From Pedobacter panaciterrae (lineage in GTDB: Bacteria; Bacteroidota; Bacteroidia; Sphingobacteriales; Sphingobacteriaceae), in contig NZ_LGEL01000008.1 in assembly GCF_001636695.1 (NCBI RefSeq), positions 1 through 64,000 on the forward strand: a DNA stretch of 64,000 nt, given 5' to 3'. Each line of letters starts with the position of its first letter. The first letter of the stretch is position 1. The position numbers and the translations under genes were made by a program. The notes under the pieces are model-generated. The model saw nothing but the letters and a program-made list of their open reading frames with translations. It did no database searches and was not told the origin of the DNA. Below are positions 16,931 to 25,125 of this stretch, piece after piece.

Positions 16931-18118
16931 TTATTCCTTAATCAGTCTTTCGCCTTCAGGTCTTCTTGTACCATCATACAATTCATACTCTAGCATACGA
17001 CAGTCTAGCTTACCATTGTAGAATTCTATTTTTCGGGTGGCTTTTAGTCCTATTTTTTTAGCTAAATCGGGATTTCCTGTAAAGATATATCCAAAATACC
17101 CTTTGCATTCCTGCTTCATAAAATCGCCCATGCGTTTATAGGTTGATTCTAGCTTGGAGTGTACCCCAAGGCGTTCGCCATATTCCGGATTAAATACTAC
17201 TACCCCTTTTCCGCCTTCAGGAACTTGGGTTTCGGCGAAATCACAAACTTCGAAGGTGATCATTGTATCCACCCCTGCAGTTTTAGCATTTTTACGGCTT
17301 ACATCAACAGCATCTTCAGAAATATCTGTTGCGATGATCTGAAGGTCAACATTTTTTATAACCTGATCTTTTAGAATTCTTCTTTCGGTAAAAAATACCT
17401 GTTCATCGTAACCGATAATGTGCATAAACCCATAGTTCATTCTAAATAAACCAGGTCTGCGATTGGTTGCAATCAGCGCGGCTTCAATAGCCAGCGTTCC
17501 GGAACCGCACATTGGATTTACAAAAGGAGACTTCTGATCCCATTTTGTACTTAGTATCGTTGCAGAGGCAAGCGCTTCTAACATCGGTGCTTTTCCCGGA
17601 ATTTTACGATACCCGTGTTTAGCAAGTGTTTCGCCTGAAGTATCTATAAATACATCGGCATCGTTATCTTTCCAATATAAATGGACTACAGCTTTGTTGG
17701 CATCGGAACCGGAGTTTGGACGGATGCCTTTTTTGTCTTTAATCCGGTCAACTATTGCATCTTTTACCTTTAAGTTGGCAAAAAGAGGAGTGGTAATAGT
17801 TGGGTTATCCACATTTGAAGTAACAGAGAAATAACCTGAAAAATCAATTAACTCTTCCCATGGCATATCCACCATTTCCCGATAAAGCTCTTCCGGGTTT
17901 GCTGCTTTAAAGCTCTTTAAGCAGTATAAAATCTGGCTTGCGCACCTTAAATTCAAATTTAATCGAATACATTCAGACAAAGTGATGTCTAATTCTAGCC
18001 CCGTAGGGAAGTCCCTTACTACGTCATAGCCAAGGGCTTTAACTTCATCTAGTAAATACGGCGACAGGCGCTTGTTGCAGGTTATGATAACCTTACTTTT
18101 TGTGTGGAAAACTTGCAT
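16931..18118 (-). CDS. THUMP-domain class I SAM-dependent rRNA methyltransferase (RlmL N-half-like)
   Basis: The protein fits the COG0116 family that makes N2-methylguanosine in 23S rRNA. Residues about 45-160 form a THUMP RNA-binding domain. Residues about 160-395 form the methyltransferase domain, with KAPMLEALASATILSTKWD, the SAM-binding NPMCGSGTLAIEAAL and the catalytic-loop motif NPEYGERLG. The standard motif is NPPY; here the second Pro is Glu, which may be a lineage feature. At 395 residues it lacks the second methyltransferase domain found in E. coli RlmKL. Confidence 0.88.
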   Translation of the reverse strand: MQVFHTKSKVIITCNKRLSPYLLDEVKALGYDVVRDFPTGLELDITLSECIRLNLNLRCASQILYCLKSFKAANPEELYREMVDMPWEELIDFSGYFSVTSNVDNPTITTPLFANLKVKDAIVDRIKDKKGIRPNSGSDANKAVVHLYWKDNDADVFIDTSGETLAKHGYRKIPGKAPMLEALASATILSTKWDQKSPFVNPMCGSGTLAIEAALIATNRRPGLFRMNYGFMHIIGYDEQVFFTERRILKDQVIKNVDLQIIATDISEDAVDVSRKNAKTAGVDTMITFEVCDFAETQVPEGGKGVVVFNPEYGERLGVHSKLESTYKRMGDFMKQECKGYFGYIFTGNPDLAKKIGLKATRKIEFYNGKLDCRMLEYELYDGTRRPEGERLIKE

Positions 18119-18127
18119 AATTAATTG

Positions 18128-18168
18128 TACGAAGTTATCAATAAAAATATAGAGATTTGAACTTCGTA
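18128..18168. promoter_or_regulatory. 9-bp inverted repeat in a divergent promoter region
   Basis: TACGAAGTT (18128-18136) and AACTTCGTA (18160-18168) form a perfect inverted repeat with a 23-bp spacer. They lie between the rRNA methyltransferase (-) and DUF3127 (+) genes. It could be an operator, but nothing else supports this. Confidence 0.3.
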
Positions 18169-18190
18169 GTAGAATAAAATAGTATTTGTT

Positions 18191-18556
18191 ATGGAATTAA
18201 AAGGAAAAGTGCATGAAATTGGTGCATTACAGCAGGTGAGTGAGACTTTTAAGAAACGCGACCTTATCATAGAATATGCAGAAAACCCTACTTATCCTGA
18301 ATACATCAGGTTTGAGGCTTTACAAGATAAAACAGCTTTGTTTGATAGCTTAAAACCAGGCGATGATGTAGAAGTAGCATTTAATTTACGTGGTCGTCCG
18401 TGGACTGATAAAACCGGAAAAACATCTTATTTTAATAGTTTAGTAGTATGGCGTATTAATGCATTAACAAATAGTGCAGCGGCATCTACTCCAGAATATG
18501 CTCCGCCAGCTGATTTAAACAGCGCACCGGGCGAGGAAGATGATCTTCCTTTTTAA
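18191..18556 (+). CDS. DUF3127 protein with SSB-like acidic tail
   Basis: This 121-residue protein matches the Bacteroidota DUF3127 family, which is predicted to have an OB-like fold. The start MELKGKVHEIGALQQVSETFKKRDLIIEY and the strand region GDDVEVAFNLRGRPW...FNSLVVWRI are typical. After a Pro/Ala-rich linker (residues 94-114) it ends in EEDDLPF, the acidic tip by which single-stranded DNA-binding protein recruits repair partners. A role in single-stranded nucleic acid binding is therefore likely but inferred. TATTTG lies 2 nt before the ATG, suggesting a very short or absent leader. Confidence 0.85.
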   Translation: MELKGKVHEIGALQQVSETFKKRDLIIEYAENPTYPEYIRFEALQDKTALFDSLKPGDDVEVAFNLRGRPWTDKTGKTSYFNSLVVWRINALTNSAAASTPEYAPPADLNSAPGEEDDLPF

Positions 18557-18589
18557 AGATCTTTTTTAAATAAACAAATTGACCACCGT

Positions 18590-18619
18590 GCCGTCCTGAT
18601 TCAGGGCGGCATTTTTTTT
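18590..18619 (+). terminator. Intrinsic terminator after the DUF3127 gene
   Basis: GCCGTCCTGA (18590-18599) pairs with TCAGGGCGGC (18601-18610), with one G-T wobble and the tip unpaired. A run of eight T follows at 18612-18619. Confidence 0.85.
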
Positions 18620-18780
18620 GTACACATTCGTATCAGGTTCATGTCAGGTTGGGGGCTGCTTCGGGTAAAAGGTACTTTTGCCCAACAAATTACGGAGATA
18701 ACCCTATTCTGTCATTATTCTGCCCAACAATGAATCTTGGGTAGAGCGTCTTCAAAAGCAAATTGTCATGAGCAAACCTT

Positions 18781-18827
18781 TGTTAAAATTTGTTAAATTA
18801 AAGCTTTTGTGTTAATGCTTCGTTAAT
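18781..18827 (+). promoter_or_regulatory. Tandem TGTTAAA repeats upstream of the two-component system
   Basis: TGTTAAA occurs at 18781-18787 and 18791-18797, exactly 10 bp apart, with weaker TGTTAAT at 18810-18816 and CGTTAAT at 18821-18827. One-turn spacing is the usual layout for OmpR/PhoB-type regulators. Placement just upstream of the kinase promoter suggests autoregulation by the regulator encoded at 20694. Confidence 0.5.
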
Positions 18828-18831
18828 TTTG
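18824..18831 (+). promoter_or_regulatory. -7 promoter element of the histidine kinase operon
   Basis: TAATTTTG matches TAnnTTTG and lies 10 nt before the ATG at 18842, giving a leader of only a few nucleotides. Confidence 0.6.
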
Positions 18832-18841
18832 AATATCCGAT

Positions 18842-20683
18842 ATGAAAAAAAGAAGCCTTTGGTTAATCACCGGCCTTATGACCATAGCTTTGCTTGGGGT
18901 GTTTGTAATGCAGTTGTATTATATAAGGGAGGCATATAATCTTAAATCGCAGCTTTTTGAACAGGATGTAAATCAAGTGCTTAATAGTGTGGTAAATAAG
19001 GTGCAAAAACGAAATGCTGCACTTTACATAAATAAAAGAGACAGGCAATTGGAGCGCGATCGTGAAGAGGACGTTCGTAATCAGGCTCAACAGCTGGTAG
19101 AATACAAGGAGCGCTTTAAAGACCAGGAGCAGAAACGATTACTTGAACAGCAGAAATTAATAGTTGCCGATTTAAATCAGAATGACTCTGAGATTAAAAA
19201 ATCATATGCCAATCCAATACTGATTACTGAGTCCGAATATATTGCTGCTTCTGATTTGAATAACCCATTACAGTCGCCAATTCACCTGGATGTGAATGTC
19301 GGCCTTGATGCTTATGGAAATTTGATCAACGGGCAGTTCAAATCAACTTTTGTTCCACAGGAAAAGAAATCGTTTATTATTGCCACCAATAAGTTACCAG
19401 ATACAATCAGGTATCATGCCGTTAACCCTGCCACAGGAAAAAGCGTACTGATTAGTGTGCCAACAGTCAGTAATGAGCTTGCACGTAAATTTCAGTTTGA
19501 AAATAACCTTGCTAAGAGGAGATACGAAGATGGGCTGACAAGACTAATGTCTGATACGATTCCATTAAAAGGCGATTCTGATATCCTGACTCAGGTTAAA
19601 GATGTAGCTCAGGAGATGAGAGAAGCAAATGTGCCATTGAGCAAAATGATCTCCAAGGAAAGTCTTGATACGCTGATCCAAAAGGAACTTCTAAATAGAA
19701 ATATAACACTGAATTACGATTTCTGGGTTAGTCTTGCAGAAAAGGATTCGGTAGTATATATAAAAGCTTCGAGCAATCTTGATCATGTATTGCCCAAAAA
19801 TACATTTAAGGCTACTCTTTATAGTTATATTATCAGGGATCCGGGGATGCTCTATATTAGCTTCCCAGATAAAAACTCTTTAATCCTTAGCAATATGTGG
19901 GCTACTATGGCCTCATCTGCCGCATTGTTATTTGTGTTGATCTTCATTTTTGCTTATACCATTTATACAATAATGAAGCAAAAGAAGATCTCCGAAATGA
20001 AAACGGATTTCATCAATAACATGACCCATGAGTTTAAGACGCCTGTGGCCACAATTATGATTGCCAGCGAGGCGCTCAAAGACCCGGAGATTGTTGAAGA
20101 TAAAAAGCGGATCAGTAGACTGGCTGGTATTATATATGATGAAAATGTTCGTCTTGGGAACCACATAGAGCGAGTTTTAAGTATTGCCAGATTAGAAAAA
20201 AAGGAATTAAAACTGGAACATAGCGAAGTAAATATTAATGATGTGGTTGCTGCAGTTGTAGATAGTATGGAGCTTCAGTTACAAAAAAGGAATGCTGTAG
20301 TTAACTTAAGCCTGGATGCTGAAAATCCCATTATTTATGGTGATGAGCTGCATCTTTCCAATGTAGTTTATAATCTGGTTGATAATGCAAATAAGTATAG
20401 CGGAGAGATTCCTAAAATAAATATAAGTACAAGAAATACAGGTAAAAAATTGATTATTGAAGTTTCAGACGAAGGTATAGGTATGACTAAAGACCAAACC
20501 AAGCGCATTTTTGAACAGTTTTATAGGGTACCTACCGGTAACCTGCATGATGTAAAAGGCTTTGGCCTGGGATTGAATTATGTGCAGGATATTATTAGCC
20601 AGATGGGCGGAACAATAAAGGTGCATAGTGAAAAGGATAAAGGAACTGCATTTGAAATCAGTTTACCATTAAACCATAATTAA
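18842..20683 (+). CDS. Sensor histidine kinase with large periplasmic domain (RprX-like)
   Basis: This 613-residue inner-membrane kinase has helix 1 at residues 8-27, a large periplasmic sensor region (about 28-350, starting with a charged coiled-coil-like stretch rich in Glu, Arg and Gln), and helix 2 near residues 352-376. The kinase core follows: H box NNMTHEFKTPVATI (His396), N box NLVDNANKYSGE, G1 DEGIGM and G2 GFGLGLNYVQDI. It resembles RprX-type kinases of Bacteroidota. It forms an operon with the response regulator 10 nt downstream, and the pair faces a GLPGLI/beta-barrel operon. Confidence 0.9.
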   Translation: MKKRSLWLITGLMTIALLGVFVMQLYYIREAYNLKSQLFEQDVNQVLNSVVNKVQKRNAALYINKRDRQLERDREEDVRNQAQQLVEYKERFKDQEQKRLLEQQKLIVADLNQNDSEIKKSYANPILITESEYIAASDLNNPLQSPIHLDVNVGLDAYGNLINGQFKSTFVPQEKKSFIIATNKLPDTIRYHAVNPATGKSVLISVPTVSNELARKFQFENNLAKRRYEDGLTRLMSDTIPLKGDSDILTQVKDVAQEMREANVPLSKMISKESLDTLIQKELLNRNITLNYDFWVSLAEKDSVVYIKASSNLDHVLPKNTFKATLYSYIIRDPGMLYISFPDKNSLILSNMWATMASSAALLFVLIFIFAYTIYTIMKQKKISEMKTDFINNMTHEFKTPVATIMIASEALKDPEIVEDKKRISRLAGIIYDENVRLGNHIERVLSIARLEKKELKLEHSEVNINDVVAAVVDSMELQLQKRNAVVNLSLDAENPIIYGDELHLSNVVYNLVDNANKYSGEIPKINISTRNTGKKLIIEVSDEGIGMTKDQTKRIFEQFYRVPTGNLHDVKGFGLGLNYVQDIISQMGGTIKVHSEKDKGTAFEISLPLNHN

Positions 20684-20693
20684 CGACACATAC

Positions 20694-21389
20694 ATGAAAA
20701 GAATTTTATTGGTAGAAGACGATCCGAATCTAGGACTTCTCTTACAGGATTACCTGCAGCTTAAAGGCAAATTTGATGTTGTACTGTGCGTTGATGGAGA
20801 TGAAGGATTAAGGGCCTTTACCAAGCAGGATTTTGATCTATGCATACTTGATGTGATGATGCCTAAAAAAGATGGCTTTACGTTAGGTAAAGAGATCAGA
20901 AAGATTAATCAGGATGTGCCTATTATTTTTGCCACCGCTAAGGCTATGATGGAAGATAAGGCGTCGGCATATGACCTTGGTGGAGATGATTATATAACAA
21001 AGCCATTTAGAATTGAAGAATTACTCTTAAGAATAAATGCGCTTTTAAAACGTGTGGCAGTAAAAGAAACACCGGAGTCTGGTACAGCACAAACGCTGTT
21101 TCAAATTGGTGATTATACCTTTGATTATACAACACAGCTTATAAATTATAAAGGACAACAGCAAAAGCTGTCGACAAAAGAGGCTGAGTTGCTTCAGCTG
21201 CTTTGCTTAAAAAAGAATGCTGTTCTTACCCGTGAAGAAGCCTTGCTGAGTATCTGGCATGATGACAATTACTTTAACGGACGTAGTATGGATGTGTTTT
21301 TAAGTAAACTAAGAAAGTACCTTAGGGAAGATCCTAAGGTAGAGATTCTTAATGTTCACGGTAAGGGATATAAACTACTGGTAAATTAA
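20694..21389 (+). CDS. OmpR-family response regulator (RprY-like)
   Basis: The receiver domain (residues 1-120) has the acidic pair VEDD (Glu8, Asp9), the phospho-acceptor Asp53 in ILDVMMPKKDG and the conserved Lys in DYITKPF. The C-terminal winged helix (about 135-231) reads LSTKEAELLQLLCLKKNAVLTREEALLSIWHDDNYFNGRSMDVFLSKLRKYL, typical of OmpR/PhoB DNA-binding domains. It is cognate to the upstream kinase. The TGTTAAA tandem repeats at the kinase, receptor and htrA promoters are its best candidate targets. It overlaps the convergent GLPGLI gene by 4 nt. Confidence 0.93.
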   Translation: MKRILLVEDDPNLGLLLQDYLQLKGKFDVVLCVDGDEGLRAFTKQDFDLCILDVMMPKKDGFTLGKEIRKINQDVPIIFATAKAMMEDKASAYDLGGDDYITKPFRIEELLLRINALLKRVAVKETPESGTAQTLFQIGDYTFDYTTQLINYKGQQQKLSTKEAELLQLLCLKKNAVLTREEALLSIWHDDNYFNGRSMDVFLSKLRKYLREDPKVEILNVHGKGYKLLVN

Positions 21390-22165
21390 AGTAGAAAAGC
21401 CTTTAAGGCCGATTGAGCATAGTCTCCCCAGTCTTTTAACGCCGAATTAATAGTATCTCTTAATGTTTTATTGTTTACTGGCTTGCCTTTAGTGGGTACC
21501 TTTAGCTCATTTGGTGTAACTGGTTTGTCTGTTACCGTTTTTGCAAACCATGTTATATTTTCATGAGGAAGTGCAACGCCAAGGATCATTCCAGGTAGTC
21601 CCGTAAATGATTCCGGCCCCCCGGATACAGGGATTTTATCAGTATAAAAAGCCACTACATAGATAGAATCTAAAATAATAGCGTTTGCTCTGCGACATTC
21701 ATAGCCGGCTATGGTTCTTACTTCACTGGTAATTTTCCAGTTTATTTTTCTTGTGGTATCTTTTACTAAAAAGGTTTCTTCATATACTACTTTCTGCGTG
21801 GTAAATAGTCCTGAAGCAAGATCAGTATATATTGTATTGCATTGTCCTGTCGATGGATCACTAAAGAAATAGCCTCTTGAACTATTATCATCGGGTAATG
21901 GTGTATACAGGGTTTTATCTTTAGAGAAGGCTAAAGTGCTTTTTAGTACTTTGAACTGTGGCTGGTTCTTTTTGTAGGCCTCGTAAGCTTGTTGCATGAA
22001 TCCACTGGAGCTTTTCTCCATTTGTTTTTTCATTATGGCGAACATGTTCGAGCTTTTTTCGAATTCTATTATGCCATCTGTAGCAAATCTTACATTTTGT
22101 GCAAACAGGTTGCTTATATTTAATAACAAGAAGCAGAAGCTGAGTATAATTAGTTTGTGTTTCAT
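21386..22165 (-). CDS. GLPGLI family protein
   Basis: This 259-residue exported protein (signal peptide residues 1-22, ending LFAQ) carries the motif FTGLPGMILG near residue 188 that names the GLPGLI family (TIGR01200). Preceding conserved parts are the beta-rich stretch around KINWKITSEVRTIAGYECRRA and VAFYTDKIPVSGGPESF. The family is specific to Bacteroidota and its function is unknown. These proteins are commonly encoded beside outer-membrane barrels with carboxypeptidase-regulatory domains, as here (4 nt between the genes). Confidence 0.93.
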   Translation of the reverse strand: MKHKLIILSFCFLLLNISNLFAQNVRFATDGIIEFEKSSNMFAIMKKQMEKSSSGFMQQAYEAYKKNQPQFKVLKSTLAFSKDKTLYTPLPDDNSSRGYFFSDPSTGQCNTIYTDLASGLFTTQKVVYEETFLVKDTTRKINWKITSEVRTIAGYECRRANAIILDSIYVVAFYTDKIPVSGGPESFTGLPGMILGVALPHENITWFAKTVTDKPVTPNELKVPTKGKPVNNKTLRDTINSALKDWGDYAQSALKAFLL

Positions 22166-22169
22166 ATTC

Positions 22170-24974
22170 TTATTTTTTAGGAGCTGATCCGCCCATTTTG
22201 TTGAAATCCCAGCTAAGTGTGCACATAAAGTATCTTTGTATAGTTGTATAGCTATTTTGATTAATCATGTTACCGCTGGCATATCTGCTGAACCCTACGT
22301 TTTGGTTAAGTAGATCGTTTCCGGAAAGCGAAATCTTTAGGTTGTCCTGTTTGAAGAACTTTTTAGTTATGTTGGCATTCCATATGAAACGTTCAAGATC
22401 CTGACTAAAGGTTTGAGTTTTTGCAGTGTATTGGTAATTAGCATCTGATCCAATTTGTAGTTTACCCGGCAGGTATATATTAAAGCTCGCATCTCCTCTA
22501 AAGCCCCATCCTTTGTTGTTAGTGCTGTTTCTGGAAGAGGAGCTGATAATGTCGTAGCTCGGCCCTCCTGAAAGACGGAAGTCATACTTTTTCTCTTTGT
22601 ATTTTGATAGGTCTAGTCCGCCTGAATAGCCATAGGATCTGGTCGTGTTTAACTCTGTTCTAATGGTGTCTGTTACCCTTGTGTAGTTCACATTACCATT
22701 TGTGCGGAGGTTAAAGCCTATATTCATATCAATAGGCTTAACTTTTCTGCTGGTTCCAAAATTAAAGTAGTAGTTGTAAGGACTTTTACCACTTAAATTA
22801 ATGGACTGATAGAAGTTTTTTCCAAGACGATCTGTTGTGGTATGGTTTATTATCGGATTGGTGGTAAAAGAGTAGCTTCCGCTTGCATATATGTATTGGT
22901 CGCTAAGTATTTTGTAAGAGTTGTAGTATAGATTAATACCGCTCCTGAAAGACGGTTTTAAATTAGGGTTACCAATGGTCTCATTTAATGGATCTGTATT
23001 TACCCTAATAGGCTGTATCTGGTCAATACTTGGCTGATTGGTATTTCCGTAATAACTAAAGTATAATGATTTTTGTTGCGAGAAACGGTATTGATAAGAT
23101 ATTTGTGGGTTGTAGTTTGTGAAGTTTCTTTTAAAAGTTTTATCGGTATATACATTAAACTGCTGAAACTTTACGTCGCTTATCTTGGTTCCAATATTTA
23201 ATGTAGATTTATTTTTCTTGTAATTGAAAATAATACCACCCTGATTTGAAAGCTGATCCAGGTCAAAGTTATTACTGAACTCTCTGTCTAAATCATCATA
23301 AGCTCCTGATGCAGATTGGTTAAAAGATTTACGATCGGAATTCGCATTATTTATTCCTAGTCCATAGCTTAGCACAAGTGATAGGGCTTTAGTTAGTGGT
23401 TCGGTATAAGTAATGTTAGAGTTAAATGTTTTATTGTGTGTGTTGTTTGTTTTGAATTGATTTACAATTTCAGAATGGGTTTTGTCACCAAGCTCATCAA
23501 AGAATTCACTGGCGGAATTCAGATAGCCTTCGGTTTGGTTTTCATTCACTGATTGTTTAACGTTCACAGATAGCGTTCTGCCTTTCTTTTTCAACTTCTT
23601 TGTCCATAAGGCGCTTGCATTAAATAATTTTTGGTCGCCATCATTGCTCAGTTCCCTATCGGTTGAATTTTGTAATGAATTGTTTTCTCTTAAGGTTGAT
23701 GATATAAAATTGTCTCTTGTTTTGCTGTGTTTTAAGCTTCCGTCAATAGATACTTTTAATGTTGAAGTGGTATCTAGTTTTATGGTGTAGGTGAAATCCA
23801 GTTTTTGCCTGAACATCATGTTGTCAAACTTCTGATGCGAAGTGTTGTTCGTAACGCCACTGGAGAGGTTGTTTTGGGTTAGGTTATCTCTGGTACCCTC
23901 AACGCCAATTGATCCTATTTTATAGTTGGAGTTGATGGCGTGTTTGTCGCTATCCCATTTGTTTTCATAATGCAATCCGCCGCTGTGAGCTGAGGGGATA
24001 CCCTGGCCATTATATTGGCCATCAAAAGAATCGAAATCATCACCGCCGCCATAGAAATATATCCCTCCGTCGTCTCCAAACTCCATATTACTTGATGCGC
24101 CTCCGTATTTATCTCTATCTCCCCATCCTAATCCAGTTTGTCCAGTATTCCCGGATATGCCATAGGCAGAGAACTTTTGCTTGCCCTTAAAAGCATTAAA
24201 CATGGCCTGGCTTTTATAAAACTTATCTGTGCCCAGACCGCCTTCTACTTTTCCGAAGTATCCGTTTTTCTTATCTTCTTTTAATTTGATATTAATTGTT
24301 TTGGTCTTTTCACCATCATCTATTCCGGTAAAGGTAGCCTGATCACTTTTCTTATCGTAAAGCTGAACTTTATCAACCATGTCTCCGCGGATGTTCTTAG
24401 TAACAAGTGTCGGGTCATCGCCAAAAAACTCCTCACCATCTACCAGCACTTTATTTACGGCTTGTCCCTGAGCAGTAATTTTTCCATCCTTATCAACTTG
24501 TATACCAGGTAGCTGTTTAAGTAAATCCTCTACTTTAGAGTTGGGTTGTATGGTGTAACTACCTGCATTAAACTCGGTAGTATCTCCTTTAATTTTAATT
24601 GCTGCTGCTTTTCCCTGAATAATCACCCCCTCCAATAAAGTAGCTTTGAGGATCACATTGATATTGCCAAAGTCTCTGCTTGATTTGGCAGAATCTAATG
24701 CGAAATCTTCGATGTAATCAGCATAACCAGGATAGGTTACCATAAGAATGAATTTTCCGGCTTTTAAATTATTCAATGAGAATGTGCCCTCAGGTGTTGC
24801 CCTTGTGTACTTTACAAGTGTAGAATCTTTTTGATTCAATACCGTTATTGTTGTGTTTACCATCTTATAGGTAGCAGCTGTATCTACTACTGCCCCTTTA
24901 ATTGAATATTGGGTTTGTGCAAACAATAACATCGAACTGAACACCAGCAGGAATGTTAGAGAGGTTAATTTCAT
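22170..24974 (-). CDS. Outer-membrane beta-barrel protein with CarboxypepD_reg and plug domains
   Basis: This 934-residue protein starts with a signal peptide (residues 1-19). A carboxypeptidase-regulatory beta domain (about 20-115) is followed by a plug-like domain (GDTTEFNAGSYTIQPNSKVEDLLKQLPGIQVDKDGKITAQG). The C-terminal barrel, of the outer-membrane beta-barrel type 3 kind, is rich in alternating aromatic strands. No SusD partner is present and there is no standard TonB box that I can point to. It is the first gene of an operon with the GLPGLI protein, preceded by three TTTAACA repeats. Substrate unknown; peptide or metal export/import are both possible. Confidence 0.88.
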   Translation of the reverse strand: MKLTSLTFLLVFSSMLLFAQTQYSIKGAVVDTAATYKMVNTTITVLNQKDSTLVKYTRATPEGTFSLNNLKAGKFILMVTYPGYADYIEDFALDSAKSSRDFGNINVILKATLLEGVIIQGKAAAIKIKGDTTEFNAGSYTIQPNSKVEDLLKQLPGIQVDKDGKITAQGQAVNKVLVDGEEFFGDDPTLVTKNIRGDMVDKVQLYDKKSDQATFTGIDDGEKTKTINIKLKEDKKNGYFGKVEGGLGTDKFYKSQAMFNAFKGKQKFSAYGISGNTGQTGLGWGDRDKYGGASSNMEFGDDGGIYFYGGGDDFDSFDGQYNGQGIPSAHSGGLHYENKWDSDKHAINSNYKIGSIGVEGTRDNLTQNNLSSGVTNNTSHQKFDNMMFRQKLDFTYTIKLDTTSTLKVSIDGSLKHSKTRDNFISSTLRENNSLQNSTDRELSNDGDQKLFNASALWTKKLKKKGRTLSVNVKQSVNENQTEGYLNSASEFFDELGDKTHSEIVNQFKTNNTHNKTFNSNITYTEPLTKALSLVLSYGLGINNANSDRKSFNQSASGAYDDLDREFSNNFDLDQLSNQGGIIFNYKKNKSTLNIGTKISDVKFQQFNVYTDKTFKRNFTNYNPQISYQYRFSQQKSLYFSYYGNTNQPSIDQIQPIRVNTDPLNETIGNPNLKPSFRSGINLYYNSYKILSDQYIYASGSYSFTTNPIINHTTTDRLGKNFYQSINLSGKSPYNYYFNFGTSRKVKPIDMNIGFNLRTNGNVNYTRVTDTIRTELNTTRSYGYSGGLDLSKYKEKKYDFRLSGGPSYDIISSSSRNSTNNKGWGFRGDASFNIYLPGKLQIGSDANYQYTAKTQTFSQDLERFIWNANITKKFFKQDNLKISLSGNDLLNQNVGFSRYASGNMINQNSYTTIQRYFMCTLSWDFNKMGGSAPKK

Positions 24975-25033
24975 ATGAGGAGTTTTGTTGGGTACAAGAT
25001 ATAACTAAAAGCTTAGTAATGAAATTAAGGAAT

Positions 25034-25060
25034 TGTTAAAGTTTGTTAAAGAATGTTAAA
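25034..25060 (-). promoter_or_regulatory. Three tandem TTTAACA repeats upstream of the barrel/GLPGLI operon
   Basis: On the plus strand TGTTAAA occurs at 25034-25040, 25044-25050 and 25054-25060 (TTTAACA read toward the barrel gene), with an exact 10-bp period. The block lies 60-86 bp upstream of the barrel start codon and also 66-92 bp upstream of the divergent helicase gene. Three in-phase copies are the strongest such cluster in the window. Confidence 0.55.
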
Positions 25061-25113
25061 ATGAAGATTGTAACGCATTTTTTACCGATTAGGTTTAAGT
25101 AGTAAGTTCTTAT

Positions 25114-25121
25114 TAACTTTG
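25114..25121 (+). promoter_or_regulatory. -7 promoter element TAACTTTG
   Basis: TAACTTTG matches TAnnTTTG and ends 4 nt before the ATG of the helicase gene at 25126, implying a leaderless transcript. Confidence 0.6.
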
Positions 25122-25125
25122 CAGC

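Noticed and set aside
18128-18168. Resemblance of TACGAAGTT/AACTTCGTA to loxP arms
   Set aside because: The arms are in the opposite order to loxP, the spacer is 23 bp instead of 8, and no recombinase gene is nearby. It is kept only as a weak possible operator.
22170-24974. Polysaccharide utilisation locus (SusC/SusD) around the barrel protein
   Set aside because: There is no SusD gene, no glycoside hydrolase and no sugar-type sensor nearby. The barrel and its GLPGLI partner belong to another class.
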